From Pseudorhodoferax soli (GTDB lineage: Bacteria; Pseudomonadota; Gammaproteobacteria; Burkholderiales; Burkholderiaceae_C): a stretch of 64,000 nt of DNA. Where the stretch lies: NCBI RefSeq assembly GCF_003337555.1, contig NZ_QPJK01000007.1, positions 382,553-446,552 of the forward strand, in the 5' to 3' direction. The translations under genes and the position numbers were made by a program. The notes beneath the pieces are model-generated. The model worked only from the letters and a program-made list of their open reading frames with translations, was not told where the DNA came from and did not search any database. Below, in pieces: positions 35,207 to 43,419 of this stretch (position 1 is its first letter; each line of letters opens with the position of its first letter).

Positions 35207-36130
35207 GTGACCCCCTCTTCCAATCGCCTGGCAGCCAGCGCCTGCCTCGCCGCCAGCATGACCCTGGTCGGCAGCTATGTCGCCCTGTCCAAACCGCTCG
35301 CCGCAGCCTTCCCGGTGTTGCTGCTGGCGTGGCTGCGGTTTGGCATCGCCGCGGTCGCCATGCTTCCCTGGCTGCGCAAGCCAGCCCACGAGCCACCGAT
35401 GCCGCTCGGCATTCGCCGTCTCGTGTTCCTGGAATCCTTCCTCGGCAACTTCCTGTTCTCCATCTGCATGATCTATGGCGTCAGCATGACCAGCGCCGTG
35501 TCTGCAGGCGTGGTCATGGCGGCCATCCCGGCCGCCGTGGCTGTCGCGAGCTGGCTGCTGCTGCGCGAGCGCGTCACGGGCCGCACCTGGGCAGCCGTCG
35601 CCTGCGCCGTGGTCGGCATCGGCCTGCTGGGCATTGCCAAGCCCAGCCATGGCGCACCAGACGGCAGCAGCCAGCAGGACAACGCCCTGCTGGGCCATCT
35701 GCTGCTGTTCGCAGCGGTGCTGTGCGAGGCCGCATATGCAGTCATCGGCAAGAAGCTGACCGGCAGCCTGGGGCCCAAGCGCATCAGCGCACTGATCAAT
35801 CTCTGGGGGCTGGTGCTTGCCACGCCGTTCGGCCTGTACTTCGCCGCGCAATTCGACTTTGGCGCCGTCAGCGCGGGGCTCTGGGTCCTGCTGGTGTTCT
35901 ACGCGCTGGCCGCCAGCATCTGGACCGTATGGCTCTGGATGACCGGCCTGCGGTCCATCCCGGCGGCGCAGGCCGGTGTGTTCAGTGTGTTGCTGCCTGT
36001 CAGCGCCGCGCTGACAGGTGTACTCGCGCTCGGCGAGCGCATGGGCAGCCTGGAGTTGCTGGCGCTCGCCATCGCGCTGGTCGGCGTGGCGCTCGCCACA
36101 CTGCCCGGGCGCGCGGTCAGCGATCTTTGA
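35207..36130 (+). CDS. EamA/DMT family transporter
   Basis: A 307-residue, roughly ten-helix protein with two EamA repeats: ALSKPLAAAFPVLLLAWLRF in the first and SIPAAQAGVFSVLLPVSAAL then LGERM in the second. Probably a metabolite or amino-acid exporter. The GTG at 35207 was chosen because upstream ATG codons (35168, 35171) lack a ribosome site and would add a hydrophilic tail; the choice is uncertain. Its last 14 bases overlap the convergent Lrp-family gene, a common exporter-regulator neighbour pair. Confidence 0.83.
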   Translation: MTPSSNRLAASACLAASMTLVGSYVALSKPLAAAFPVLLLAWLRFGIAAVAMLPWLRKPAHEPPMPLGIRRLVFLESFLGNFLFSICMIYGVSMTSAVSAGVVMAAIPAAVAVASWLLLRERVTGRTWAAVACAVVGIGLLGIAKPSHGAPDGSSQQDNALLGHLLLFAAVLCEAAYAVIGKKLTGSLGPKRISALINLWGLVLATPFGLYFAAQFDFGAVSAGLWVLLVFYALAASIWTVWLWMTGLRSIPAAQAGVFSVLLPVSAALTGVLALGERMGSLELLALAIALVGVALATLPGRAVSDL

Positions 36131-36611
36131 GGCGGTGCGCCGCGGGGCGCACGTTCTCCTGCCGCGCGGGCAGCACTGGCGCATGCTCGCGCGGCGCGTT
36201 CAGGACGATGGAGGTCGAGGTGTCCGCCAGCACGCAGAACTTGCTGACCACCGCATCCAGGTGCGGCACATCGATCACGGCGATCTCCAGCACCCAGCTG
36301 TCCTCGCCGGTCACGTTGAAGGCATTGATGACCTCGGGCGTCTGCTCGATGAGCTTGACCACGCGCGCGTACTCGGCCCTTCCGACCCGCACCAGCGCAC
36401 GGATACCGTAGCCAAGACGCGACAGATCGAGCTCGGCACGGTAGGCCTTGATGACCCCTGCAATCTCGAGCTTGCGCACCCGCTCCGTGACAGCAGGCTG
36501 GCTCAGATGCACCCTGCGGCCGAGCTCGGCCATGGTCATGCGGGCATCTCGCTGCAGCTCCGCAAGGATCTTGTCGTCGTACGCGTCGAGCGCATGGGCT
36601 TCAGCAATCAT
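36117..36611 (-). CDS. Lrp/AsnC family transcription regulator
   Basis: A 164-residue protein. The helix-turn-helix spans about 8-55 (LDAYDDKILAELQRDARMTM, AELGRRVHLSQPAVTERVRK). The C-terminal RAM domain (about 70-150) has the typical GEDSWVLEIAVIDVPHLDAV segment, where amino acids bind between dimers. It most likely controls the convergent EamA exporter in response to an amino acid. Its own promoter lies in the AT-richer stretch from 36612. Confidence 0.88.
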   Translation of the reverse strand: MIAEAHALDAYDDKILAELQRDARMTMAELGRRVHLSQPAVTERVRKLEIAGVIKAYRAELDLSRLGYGIRALVRVGRAEYARVVKLIEQTPEVINAFNVTGEDSWVLEIAVIDVPHLDAVVSKFCVLADTSTSIVLNAPREHAPVLPARQENVRPAAHRLKDR

Positions 36612-36968
36612 CGGAAATACTTTTGAGGATTGAAGTCGATCGCAATTGTACTTATCGAGAATTTAGTACGTCGACGATTCTCTTTTCCGAGCGAACGTCG
36701 CCCCAGGCGAATCGCCGCTTCTGCGCCAGCGGCGCCACGCGCTCCTCGCCTGAACACACACCACAAACCACCTCGCGCATGCTGCGCGATGCACTCGCCA
36801 GCGCCCGCATCGCACAGCGTGTTGGCACGCGAAAAATCCTCTGCCCACACAGCGAAAAAGGGGTCTCTCTCTCTTGGAAAGGCGTTTCTTCTCCATTAGC
36901 ATCCGCTCTGCCAGTGAGGAAGGTTTTTTTCGCTGGTGACAACGCAACACCAAAAAGGAATCTCAATC
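36612..36968. other. 357-base divergent regulatory region, no gene seen
   Basis: Lies between the Lrp gene and the histone-like gene and must carry both promoters. Frames here are short and do not resemble proteins. The part next to the Lrp gene is AT-rich (GCAATTGTACTTATCGAG near 36641) and could bind the Lrp protein. A TTTTTTT run precedes the histone gene by about 40 bases. Confidence 0.45.
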
Positions 36969-37409
36969 ATGGCAACTGCGAAGAAAGCGCCCGCGAAAGC
37001 GGCTCCGGCAAAGAAGGCGGCCCCGGCCGCGGCGAAGAAGGCTCCGGCAGCGAAGAAGGCCGCCGCTCCCGCCAAGAAGGCAGCGGCTCCGGCGAAGAAG
37101 GCCGCCGCCCCCGCCAAGAAGGCAGCTCCGGCCAAGAAGGCCGCCGCCCCCGCCAAGAAGCGCGCCGTCAACGCCGCCTTCATGAAGGCCTTGACGCCCA
37201 GCGCCGCCCTGGCTGGCGTGGTCGGTGCAGCACCGATGCCGCGCACCGAAGTGGTCAGCAAGCTGTGGGTCTACATCAAGAAGAACAAGCTGCAGGACAG
37301 CGTCAACAAGCGCATGATCAACGCCGACGCCAAGCTGAAGGAAGTCTTCGGCAAGGCCCAGGTGTCCATGTTCGAGATGGCCGGCCTGATCGGCAAGCAT
37401 CTCAAGTAA
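36969..37409 (+). CDS. Histone H1-like protein with C-terminal SWIB/MDM2 domain
   Basis: A 146-residue protein. Residues 1-65 consist of lysine/alanine/proline repeats (units such as PAKKAAA), resembling eukaryotic H1 tails and bacterial AlgP/HC1-type DNA-binding proteins. Residues about 70-146 form a SWIB domain (MPRTEVVSKLWVYIKKNKLQ, then DSVNKRMINADAKLKEVFGK). The combination suggests nucleoid binding by the tail and protein or DNA contact by SWIB; the function in free-living bacteria is not settled. AAGGA precedes the start by nine bases, and a strong terminator follows. Confidence 0.88.
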   Translation: MATAKKAPAKAAPAKKAAPAAAKKAPAAKKAAAPAKKAAAPAKKAAAPAKKAAPAKKAAAPAKKRAVNAAFMKALTPSAALAGVVGAAPMPRTEVVSKLWVYIKKNKLQDSVNKRMINADAKLKEVFGKAQVSMFEMAGLIGKHLK

Positions 37410-37431
37410 GACGGCCCTCGCCGTCTCTTGC

Positions 37432-37459
37432 AAGGCCGGCTCTGCCGGCCTTTTCCTTT
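37432..37459 (+). terminator. Rho-independent terminator of the histone-like gene
   Basis: AAGGCCGGC and GCCGGCCTT form a perfect 9-bp stem around a TCT loop, followed by TTCCTTT. It begins 22 bases after the stop codon. The convergent ThDP enzyme gene ends six bases beyond, so it may act in both directions. Confidence 0.85.
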
Positions 37460-37464
37460 GGTGC

Positions 37465-39165
37465 TCAGGCTTTGCCGACCTTCTTCAGCGCAGCCTGCGT
37501 GATCGCGCTCAGCGTCCCGCGCGTGGTGATGACTTCAGGGTCCAGCACCGCCTCGATCAGCGTGCCGTTCGGCCGCTCCAGCGCTGCCAGCAATTGCGCC
37601 TCGAACTCGTCGGTCCGCGTGATGCGCACGCCGGCATAGCCATAGGCCTCGGCCAGTTTCACGAAGTCGGGGTTCGCCAGCGCCGTACCGCTCACGTTCT
37701 TCGGGTACTCGCGTTCCTGGTGCATGCGGATGGTGCCGAACATGCCGTTGTTGAGCAGCAGCACGATGCTCTTGGCGCCGCACTGCGCGGCCGTGGCGAG
37801 TTCCTGCCCGTTCATGAGGAAGTCGCCATCGCCGGCGATCGTGAAGGCCGTGCGGCCGGTCGTGATGGCGGCTGCGATCGCGGCCGGAACCCCATAGCCC
37901 ATCGCGCCGTTGGTCGGTGCCAGCTGCGTCTTGTGGCCCTTGGCCAGGCCATGGTGGCGGAAGAACCGGTGCATCCAGCTGGCGAAGTTGCCGGCGCCGT
38001 TGGTCACCACCGCATCGGCCGGCAGGTGCTTTTGCAGCAGGCCCACGATGGCGGGCATGTCGATGTCGCCCGGCAGGGCCTGGGGCTTCAGGTTCTCCAG
38101 GTAGTCGGCGTTGGCCGACTGGGTCCATTCCTCCCAGGGCAGGCTGGTCGGCGCCGTCAACACCTCGAGCGAGCGCGCCGCCGCGTTCATCGTGGCGTTG
38201 ATCGCCAGGTCGGCCTGATAGACGCGGTTGAGCTCCTCGGCGCTGGCGTGAATGTGTACGAGCTTCTGCTTGCTGCGCGGCGCCTCGATCAGCGTGTAGC
38301 CGCCGGTCGTCATCTCGCCCAGCCGCGGGCCGATGGCCAGGATCAGGTCGCTGTCCTTCACGCGCTGCGCGAGCTTGGGATTGAGGCCGATGCCGATGTC
38401 GCCGGCGTACTGCGCGTGCCAGTTGTCGAAGGTGTCCTGGAAGCGGAAGGCGTTGCCCACCGGCAGCTTCCAGTTCTCGGCAAAGCGCTGCAACGCCTGC
38501 GCCGACTGCGGCGTCCAGCCGCTGCCGCCAGCGATCACCAGCGGCTTCTTCGCCGCCAGCAGCATCTCGCGCAGCGTGCGCAACGCACCCGGGTCGCTCC
38601 ACGCCTGCACCGCCTCCACGCGCGGCAGCGGCGCCACGTCGACCTCCTGCACCAGCATGTCCTCGGGCAGGGCCAGCACCACAGGGCCCGGCCGGCCGTT
38701 CATGGCGGTCGCGAACGCGCGCGCCACGTACTCGGGGATGCGCCGCGCGTCGTCGATGCGCTCCACGCGCTTGGCGAAACCCTTGGTGCTGGGACCGAAG
38801 AAGCTCTGGTAGTCGACCTCCTGGAACACCTCGCGGTCGCGCGAGTCGCTGGCCACGTCGCCGACGAACAGCACCATGGGCGTGGAATCCTGGAAGGCCG
38901 TGTGCACGCCGATGGAGGCATTCGTTGCGCCGGGCCCGCGTGTCACGAAGCAAACGCCAGGCCTGCCGGTGAGCTTGCCATGGGCCTCGGCCATGAAGGC
39001 GGCGCCGCCCTCTTGCCGGTTGATGACGAACTGGATGCGGTCGCCGTAGGCGTGGAAGCCGTCCAGCGCCGCGAGATAGCTCTCGCCCGGCACGCCGAAC
39101 ACATGGCTCACGCCCTGCTCGACCAGACACTGCACCAACAAATGACCCGCGATCTGTTTGCTCAT
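37465..39165 (-). CDS. Thiamine-diphosphate enzyme, acetolactate synthase-like
   Basis: A 566-residue ThDP enzyme of the acetolactate synthase/pyruvate decarboxylase superfamily. The activating glutamate is in FVINRQEGGAAFMAEAHG. The ThDP/Mg motif is GDGDFLMNGQELATAAQCGA then KSIVLLLNNGMFGTI. The family includes AHAS, oxalyl-CoA decarboxylase, benzoylformate decarboxylase and sulfoacetaldehyde acetyltransferase; it has no adjacent regulatory subunit gene, so it is unlikely to be the biosynthetic AHAS. It is divergent from the TetR gene at 39264, with a 98-base shared region, and is probably controlled by it. Confidence 0.85.
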   Translation of the reverse strand: MSKQIAGHLLVQCLVEQGVSHVFGVPGESYLAALDGFHAYGDRIQFVINRQEGGAAFMAEAHGKLTGRPGVCFVTRGPGATNASIGVHTAFQDSTPMVLFVGDVASDSRDREVFQEVDYQSFFGPSTKGFAKRVERIDDARRIPEYVARAFATAMNGRPGPVVLALPEDMLVQEVDVAPLPRVEAVQAWSDPGALRTLREMLLAAKKPLVIAGGSGWTPQSAQALQRFAENWKLPVGNAFRFQDTFDNWHAQYAGDIGIGLNPKLAQRVKDSDLILAIGPRLGEMTTGGYTLIEAPRSKQKLVHIHASAEELNRVYQADLAINATMNAAARSLEVLTAPTSLPWEEWTQSANADYLENLKPQALPGDIDMPAIVGLLQKHLPADAVVTNGAGNFASWMHRFFRHHGLAKGHKTQLAPTNGAMGYGVPAAIAAAITTGRTAFTIAGDGDFLMNGQELATAAQCGAKSIVLLLNNGMFGTIRMHQEREYPKNVSGTALANPDFVKLAEAYGYAGVRITRTDEFEAQLLAALERPNGTLIEAVLDPEVITTRGTLSAITQAALKKVGKA

Positions 39166-39263
39166 GGAATTCCTGTGGGAAGCTGTTGCGAAAGACGGCG
39201 GCCATTATGGGCCGTGGCCCGAGCGGGCTTGCTTTTATTCACCACCCAGTTAATTATCAGGAC

Positions 39264-39911
39264 ATGAGTGCCACCCCCACGCCTCTCGAGCCGCGCACCC
39301 GCGACGCCGACCGCTCACAGTTGATCATCCTGGATGCCGCGCGCGAGGAGTTCGCGCGCTACGGCCTCGCCGGCGCCCGCGTGGACCGCATCGCCGAGCG
39401 CGCCGGCATCAACAAGCGCCTGATCTACTACTACTTCGAGAGCAAGGACGGCCTGTTCCTGGCCGTCCTCGAGCAGACCTACCTGGACATCCGCGAGGCC
39501 GAGAAGCAACTGCACCTGGAGGAGTTGCCGCCGGCCCAGGCCATCCGCCGGCTCACCGAGTTCACCTGGGACTACTACCTCGCCCACCCCGAGTTCCTGA
39601 CCCTGCTCAACAGCGAGAACCTGCACCGGGGCGCCCACCTGGCGGAGTCGGCACGGGTGCGCGAGATGAACTCGCCGCTGATCGACACGCTGGCCCAGAT
39701 CCTGGAGCGCGGCCGCGCCGAAGGCCTGTTTCGCGGCGGCATCGACCCGTTGCAGCTGTACGTCTCCATTGCCGGCATGGCGTACTTCTACCTGTCCAAC
39801 CAGCACACGCTGCGCGCCGTGTTCGGCCGCGACCTCATGACGCCCAAGGCGCAGCACGAGCGCCTCTCCCACATGTGCGAGGTCGTCCTAGGGTATGTAC
39901 TTAGAAGCTGA
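39264..39911 (+). CDS. TetR family regulator
   Basis: A 215-residue protein. The N-terminal helix-turn-helix (ILDAAREEFARYGLAGARVD, RIAERAGINKRLIYYYFESK) is followed by an all-helical ligand domain resembling the TetR_C (RutR-like) type. It sits between the divergent ThDP enzyme and the catabolic cluster that begins at 40006. A TTCACCA half-site lies 20 bases before its start, and a full TTCACCA-TT-TGGTGAA palindrome overlaps the cluster promoter. It likely represses both. The ATG at 39264 was chosen although the frame is open further upstream. Confidence 0.87.
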   Translation: MSATPTPLEPRTRDADRSQLIILDAAREEFARYGLAGARVDRIAERAGINKRLIYYYFESKDGLFLAVLEQTYLDIREAEKQLHLEELPPAQAIRRLTEFTWDYYLAHPEFLTLLNSENLHRGAHLAESARVREMNSPLIDTLAQILERGRAEGLFRGGIDPLQLYVSIAGMAYFYLSNQHTLRAVFGRDLMTPKAQHERLSHMCEVVLGYVLRS

Positions 39912-39924
39912 GCACGGGCGTGCG

Positions 39925-39954
39925 TTGACGTCGGCGCAAACGGGTTTCTAGAAT
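39925..39954 (+). promoter_or_regulatory. Sigma-70-type promoter of the catabolic cluster
   Basis: TTGACG (39925-39930) and TAGAAT (39949-39954) are separated by 18 bases, placing the start point near 39961. The palindrome at 39962-39977 therefore lies right at the start of transcription. Confidence 0.7.
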
Positions 39955-39961
39955 GCAGTAA

Positions 39962-39977
39962 TTCACCATTTGGTGAA
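39962..39977. promoter_or_regulatory. 16-bp palindromic operator, probable TetR site
   Basis: TTCACCA-TT-TGGTGAA is a perfect dyad with 7-bp arms and a 2-base centre, downstream of the -10 hexamer and 28 bases before the first cluster gene. The half-site TTCACCA recurs at 39238-39244 in the TetR/ThDP-enzyme region. Position predicts repression by the adjacent TetR protein, relieved by a cluster substrate. Confidence 0.68.
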
Positions 39978-40005
39978 AACATCCACCAAGATCCGGAGAC
40001 CCGAC

Positions 40006-40974
40006 ATGACCTCGACCCGCCTGGCCACCCTGCTTGCCGCCGCCCTGCTGCCTGCGTTCGCCGCTGCCCAGGGCAACTACCCCAACAAGCCGATCCGCGT
40101 CGTCGTGCCGTTCGCGGCCGGCAGCACCACGGACATCATCGCGCGCGCCATCACCGACAAGATGGGCCAGAGCATGGGCCAGACGCTGGTGGTCGACAAC
40201 CGCGGCGGCGCCAGCGGCACCATCGGGCAGCAGGCCGTGGCCACGGCCGCGCCTGACGGCTACACCATCATGATCCACTCGTCGTCGCACACGGTCAGCC
40301 CCTCGACCTTCGCCAAGCTGCCGTTCGACACCGTGGGCGATTTCGCCGCCGTCACGCCGATCTCCAGCACGCCCAACGTGCTGGTGATCTCGCCGGCCAA
40401 GGGCATCAAGTCGGTGCAGGAACTCGTGGCCAAGGCCAAGGCCGAGCCCGGCAAGATGAACTTCGCGTCGGCCGGCCAGGGCAGCGCGACCCACCTGAAC
40501 GCCGAGAAATTCAAGATGGCGGCGCACATCGATGCGACCAACATCCCGTTCAAGGGCTCGGCAGAAGCCGTCACCGAGGTGCTGGCCGGCCGTGTGGACT
40601 ACTACTTCTCGCCCATCGCGCCCGTCATCGGCCAGATCAAGGAAGGCCAGCTGCTGGCCCTGGCGGTGGGCTCGCCCAAGCGCGCCAGCGCCCTTCCTGA
40701 CGTGCCCACCACCACCGAAGGCGGCGTGCCCGGCTCCGAGTTCAACTTCTGGATCGGCATGATGGCCCCGGCCAAGACGCCGCGCGACATCGTCAACCGC
40801 CTGCACGACGAAGTGCTCAAGGCACTCGCCAGCCCCGAGGTGAAAGAGCGCTTCCTGAAGCTCGGCGCCGACGCCTGGACCATGAAGCCCGAAGAGTTCG
40901 ACGCCTACATCAAGACCGAGATCCAGGCCAACGCCAAGCTCGTCAAGGCAGCCGGCCTCTCGCCGTCCAACTGA
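40006..40974 (+). CDS. Bug family tripartite tricarboxylate transporter receptor
   Basis: A 322-residue periplasmic binding protein with a signal peptide cut near FAAAQ-GNYP. Hallmarks: YPNKPIRVVVPFAAGSTTD at the mature start, TAAPDGYTIMIHSSSHT, and NIPFKGSAEAVTEVLAGRVD. First gene of the TetR-controlled cluster. The start MTSTRL follows a CCGGAG site; an in-frame upstream GTG is inside the operator. It presumably binds the compound degraded by the downstream enzymes. Confidence 0.92.
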   Translation: MTSTRLATLLAAALLPAFAAAQGNYPNKPIRVVVPFAAGSTTDIIARAITDKMGQSMGQTLVVDNRGGASGTIGQQAVATAAPDGYTIMIHSSSHTVSPSTFAKLPFDTVGDFAAVTPISSTPNVLVISPAKGIKSVQELVAKAKAEPGKMNFASAGQGSATHLNAEKFKMAAHIDATNIPFKGSAEAVTEVLAGRVDYYFSPIAPVIGQIKEGQLLALAVGSPKRASALPDVPTTTEGGVPGSEFNFWIGMMAPAKTPRDIVNRLHDEVLKALASPEVKERFLKLGADAWTMKPEEFDAYIKTEIQANAKLVKAAGLSPSN

Positions 40975-41023
40975 CCCCCGACCGCCCTCCCGTTTCCCTT
41001 TTCACGTTCGCAGGAAGTTCGCT

Positions 41024-42187
41024 ATGCCTACCCAACGCCTCGGTCTGATCATGCACGGTGTCACCGGCCGCATGGGCATGAACCAGCACTTGATCCGCTC
41101 CATCGTCGCCATCCGCAACCAGGGCGGCGTCACGCTGTCCAACGGCGACAAGGTGATGCCCGACCCGATCCTGATCGGCCGCAACGCCGAGAAGATCGAG
41201 GCGCTGGCCAAGGCCCATGGCATCGCGCGCTGGGGCACCAACCTCGAAGCCGCGCTGGCGAACAAGGACGACACGGTGTTCTTCGACGCCGGCACCACGC
41301 AGATGCGCCCGACGCTGCTGGCGCAGGCGCTGCGCGCCGGCAAGCACGTCTACTGCGAAAAGCCGATCGCCACCACCCTGGCCGAAGCCATGGAGATTTC
41401 CAAGGTCGCCAGCAACTCCGGCCTCAAGCACGGCGCCGTGCAGGACAAGCTGTTCCTGCCCGGCCTGCGCAAGCTCGACATGCTGCGCCGCGCCGATTTC
41501 TTCGGCCGCATGCTGTCGGTGCGCCTGGAGTTCGGCTACTGGGTGTTCGAGGGCGACCTGCAACCGATCCAGCGCCCGAGCTGGAACTACCGCGCCGAAG
41601 ACGGCGGCGGCATGATCCTGGACATGATGTGCCACTGGCGCTATGTGCTGGACAACCTGTTCGGCAAGGTGCAGTCGGTCTCCTGCCTGGCCGCCACGCA
41701 CATCCCCAAGCGCTGGGACGAAGCCGGCAAGGAATACACCGCCACGGCCGATGACGCCGCCTACGCCACCTGCCAACTCAAGGGCCATGGCGGCGAGGAC
41801 GTCGTCGCCCAGCTCAACATGAGCTGGGCCACGCGCGTGCGCCGCGACGACCTGGTCACATTCCACGTCGACGGCACGCACGGCTCGGCCGTGGCCGGCC
41901 TGTCGGACTGCCGCGCGCAGAGCCGCGTGAACACGCCGCGCCCGGTCTGGAACCCGGACGTCAAGCAGACCATGAACTTCTTCGACCAGTGGCAGGAAGT
42001 GCCCGATTCGATGGTCTACGACAACGGCTTCAAGATCCAGTGGGAGCACTTCATCCGCCACGTGGTGGAAGACGCGCCCTATGCCTGGACCCTGCCCGAA
42101 GGCGCCAAGGGCGTGCAGCTGGTCGAGGCCGCGCTGCAGTCGCACAACGAACGCCGCTGGGTCGACGTGCCCGAGTTGAAGGTCTGA
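41024..42187 (+). CDS. Gfo/Idh/MocA family oxidoreductase
   Basis: A 387-residue NAD(P)-dependent enzyme. The nucleotide motif is slightly unusual (IMHGVTGRMGMNQHLIRSI). The signature lysine is in GKHVYCEKPIATTLAEAM, and the substrate domain contains DGGGMILDMMCHWRYVLDNL with the catalytic histidine. Members oxidise or reduce sugars, polyols and their derivatives, often producing 3-keto sugars. A CAGGAAG ribosome site precedes the ATG, and the next gene follows after four bases. Confidence 0.87.
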   Translation: MPTQRLGLIMHGVTGRMGMNQHLIRSIVAIRNQGGVTLSNGDKVMPDPILIGRNAEKIEALAKAHGIARWGTNLEAALANKDDTVFFDAGTTQMRPTLLAQALRAGKHVYCEKPIATTLAEAMEISKVASNSGLKHGAVQDKLFLPGLRKLDMLRRADFFGRMLSVRLEFGYWVFEGDLQPIQRPSWNYRAEDGGGMILDMMCHWRYVLDNLFGKVQSVSCLAATHIPKRWDEAGKEYTATADDAAYATCQLKGHGGEDVVAQLNMSWATRVRRDDLVTFHVDGTHGSAVAGLSDCRAQSRVNTPRPVWNPDVKQTMNFFDQWQEVPDSMVYDNGFKIQWEHFIRHVVEDAPYAWTLPEGAKGVQLVEAALQSHNERRWVDVPELKV

Positions 42188-42191
42188 CGCC

Positions 42192-43373
42192 ATGGCCCTG
42201 TCCATCCAACTCCCCACGCCGCAAGGCCTGGCCAGCTACGCCCTGCGCGGCCAGCCGGTGGCCCGCCCGCCGGCCGGCCTGAAGTTCAACCGCATCGCCT
42301 ACTCGGCGGCGCACGTGGTGGCCGACCCGCTGGCCGCGGTCGACCCCTGGCTCACGGCGGCCATCGACTGGGACGCCACCATCGCCTACCGCCAGCACCT
42401 GTGGTCGCTGGGCCTGGGGGTGGCCGAGGCCATGGACACGGCCCAGCGCGGCATGGGCCTGGATTGGCCCACCTCGCTGGAACTGATCCGCCGCTCGCTC
42501 GATGCGGCCAAGGACCACCCGGGCGCCATCGTTGCCTCGGGCTGCGGCACCGACCACCTGGACATCGACGCGGTCAAGACCGTGGACGACGTGATCCGCG
42601 GCTACGAAGAGCAGATGGCCGCCATCGAGAAGCTCGGCGGCAAGCTCATCATCATGGCCAGCCGCGCGCTGGCCCGCGTGGCCAAGAGCCCGGCCGACTA
42701 CGAGCGCGTGTACGGCCGCATCCTGTCGCAGGCCAGGCAGCCCGTGGTGCTGCACTGGCTGGGCCCGATGTTCGACCCGGCACTCGCAGGCTACTGGGGC
42801 AACGACAACGCCGATGCCGCCATGGACACGGCGCTGGCCGTCATCGCCGCGAACCCGACCAAGGTCGATGGCATCAAGATCTCGCTGCTCGACAAGGACA
42901 AGGAGATCGCGATGCGCCGGCGCCTGCCCGCCGGAGTCCGCATGTACACGGGCGACGACTTCAACTACGCCGAACTGATCGCGGGCGACGGTTGGGGCGA
43001 GCAGCCCCTGCACGGCCAGAGCGATGCGCTGCTGGGCATCTTCGACGCCATCGCACCCGCCGCCAGCGCCGCGCTGGGCAAGCTGGCCGAGGGCAAGCTC
43101 GAAGAATTCCACGCCATCCTCGGCCCGACGGTGCCGCTGTCGCGCCACATCTTTGCGGCGCCCACACGCTTCTACAAGACCGGCGTGGTGTTCATGGCCT
43201 GGCTCAACGGCCACCAGAAGCACTTCAGCATGGTCGGCGGCCAGCAAAGCACGCGCTCGCTGCAGCACTTCGCTGAACTGTTCCGCCTGGCCGATGCGGC
43301 AAACGTGCTGGAAAAGCCAGACCTCGCCGTGCAGCGCATGCGCGCGCTGCTGGCCGTGCACGGCATCGATTGA
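42192..43373 (+). CDS. DUF993 family protein (dihydrodipicolinate-synthase-like TIM barrel)
   Basis: A 393-residue protein matching DUF993. Diagnostic stretches: FNRIAYSAAHVVADPLAAVD near the start, WDATIAYRQHLWSLGLGVAE, and KVDGIKISLLDKDKEIAMRR with the lysine expected for a Schiff-base aldolase. The family is uncharacterised but appears related to DapA/NAL aldolases and is usually found with Gfo/Idh/MocA and sugar-isomerase-like enzymes, as here. It starts four bases after the oxidoreductase gene. Confidence 0.8.
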   Translation: MALSIQLPTPQGLASYALRGQPVARPPAGLKFNRIAYSAAHVVADPLAAVDPWLTAAIDWDATIAYRQHLWSLGLGVAEAMDTAQRGMGLDWPTSLELIRRSLDAAKDHPGAIVASGCGTDHLDIDAVKTVDDVIRGYEEQMAAIEKLGGKLIIMASRALARVAKSPADYERVYGRILSQARQPVVLHWLGPMFDPALAGYWGNDNADAAMDTALAVIAANPTKVDGIKISLLDKDKEIAMRRRLPAGVRMYTGDDFNYAELIAGDGWGEQPLHGQSDALLGIFDAIAPAASAALGKLAEGKLEEFHAILGPTVPLSRHIFAAPTRFYKTGVVFMAWLNGHQKHFSMVGGQQSTRSLQHFAELFRLADAANVLEKPDLAVQRMRALLAVHGID

Positions 43374-43419
43374 GCCCACTGGGGCCGCGCCGCGGCCCTA
43401 ACAACAACCGGAGACATCC

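Noticed and set aside
36985-37160. Short repeats resembling a CRISPR or VNTR array
   Set aside because: They are degenerate codons of the Lys/Ala/Pro tail in the histone-like gene, with no constant repeat-spacer pattern.
37465-39165. Biosynthetic acetolactate synthase large subunit (ilvB)
   Set aside because: No ilvN or ilvC neighbour and a divergent TetR gene; a catabolic ThDP enzyme is more likely, so no gene symbol is given.
39186-39263. N-terminal extension of the TetR protein
   Set aside because: The extra 26 codons precede the normal helix-turn-helix start, use a TTG start and overlap the promoter/operator region.
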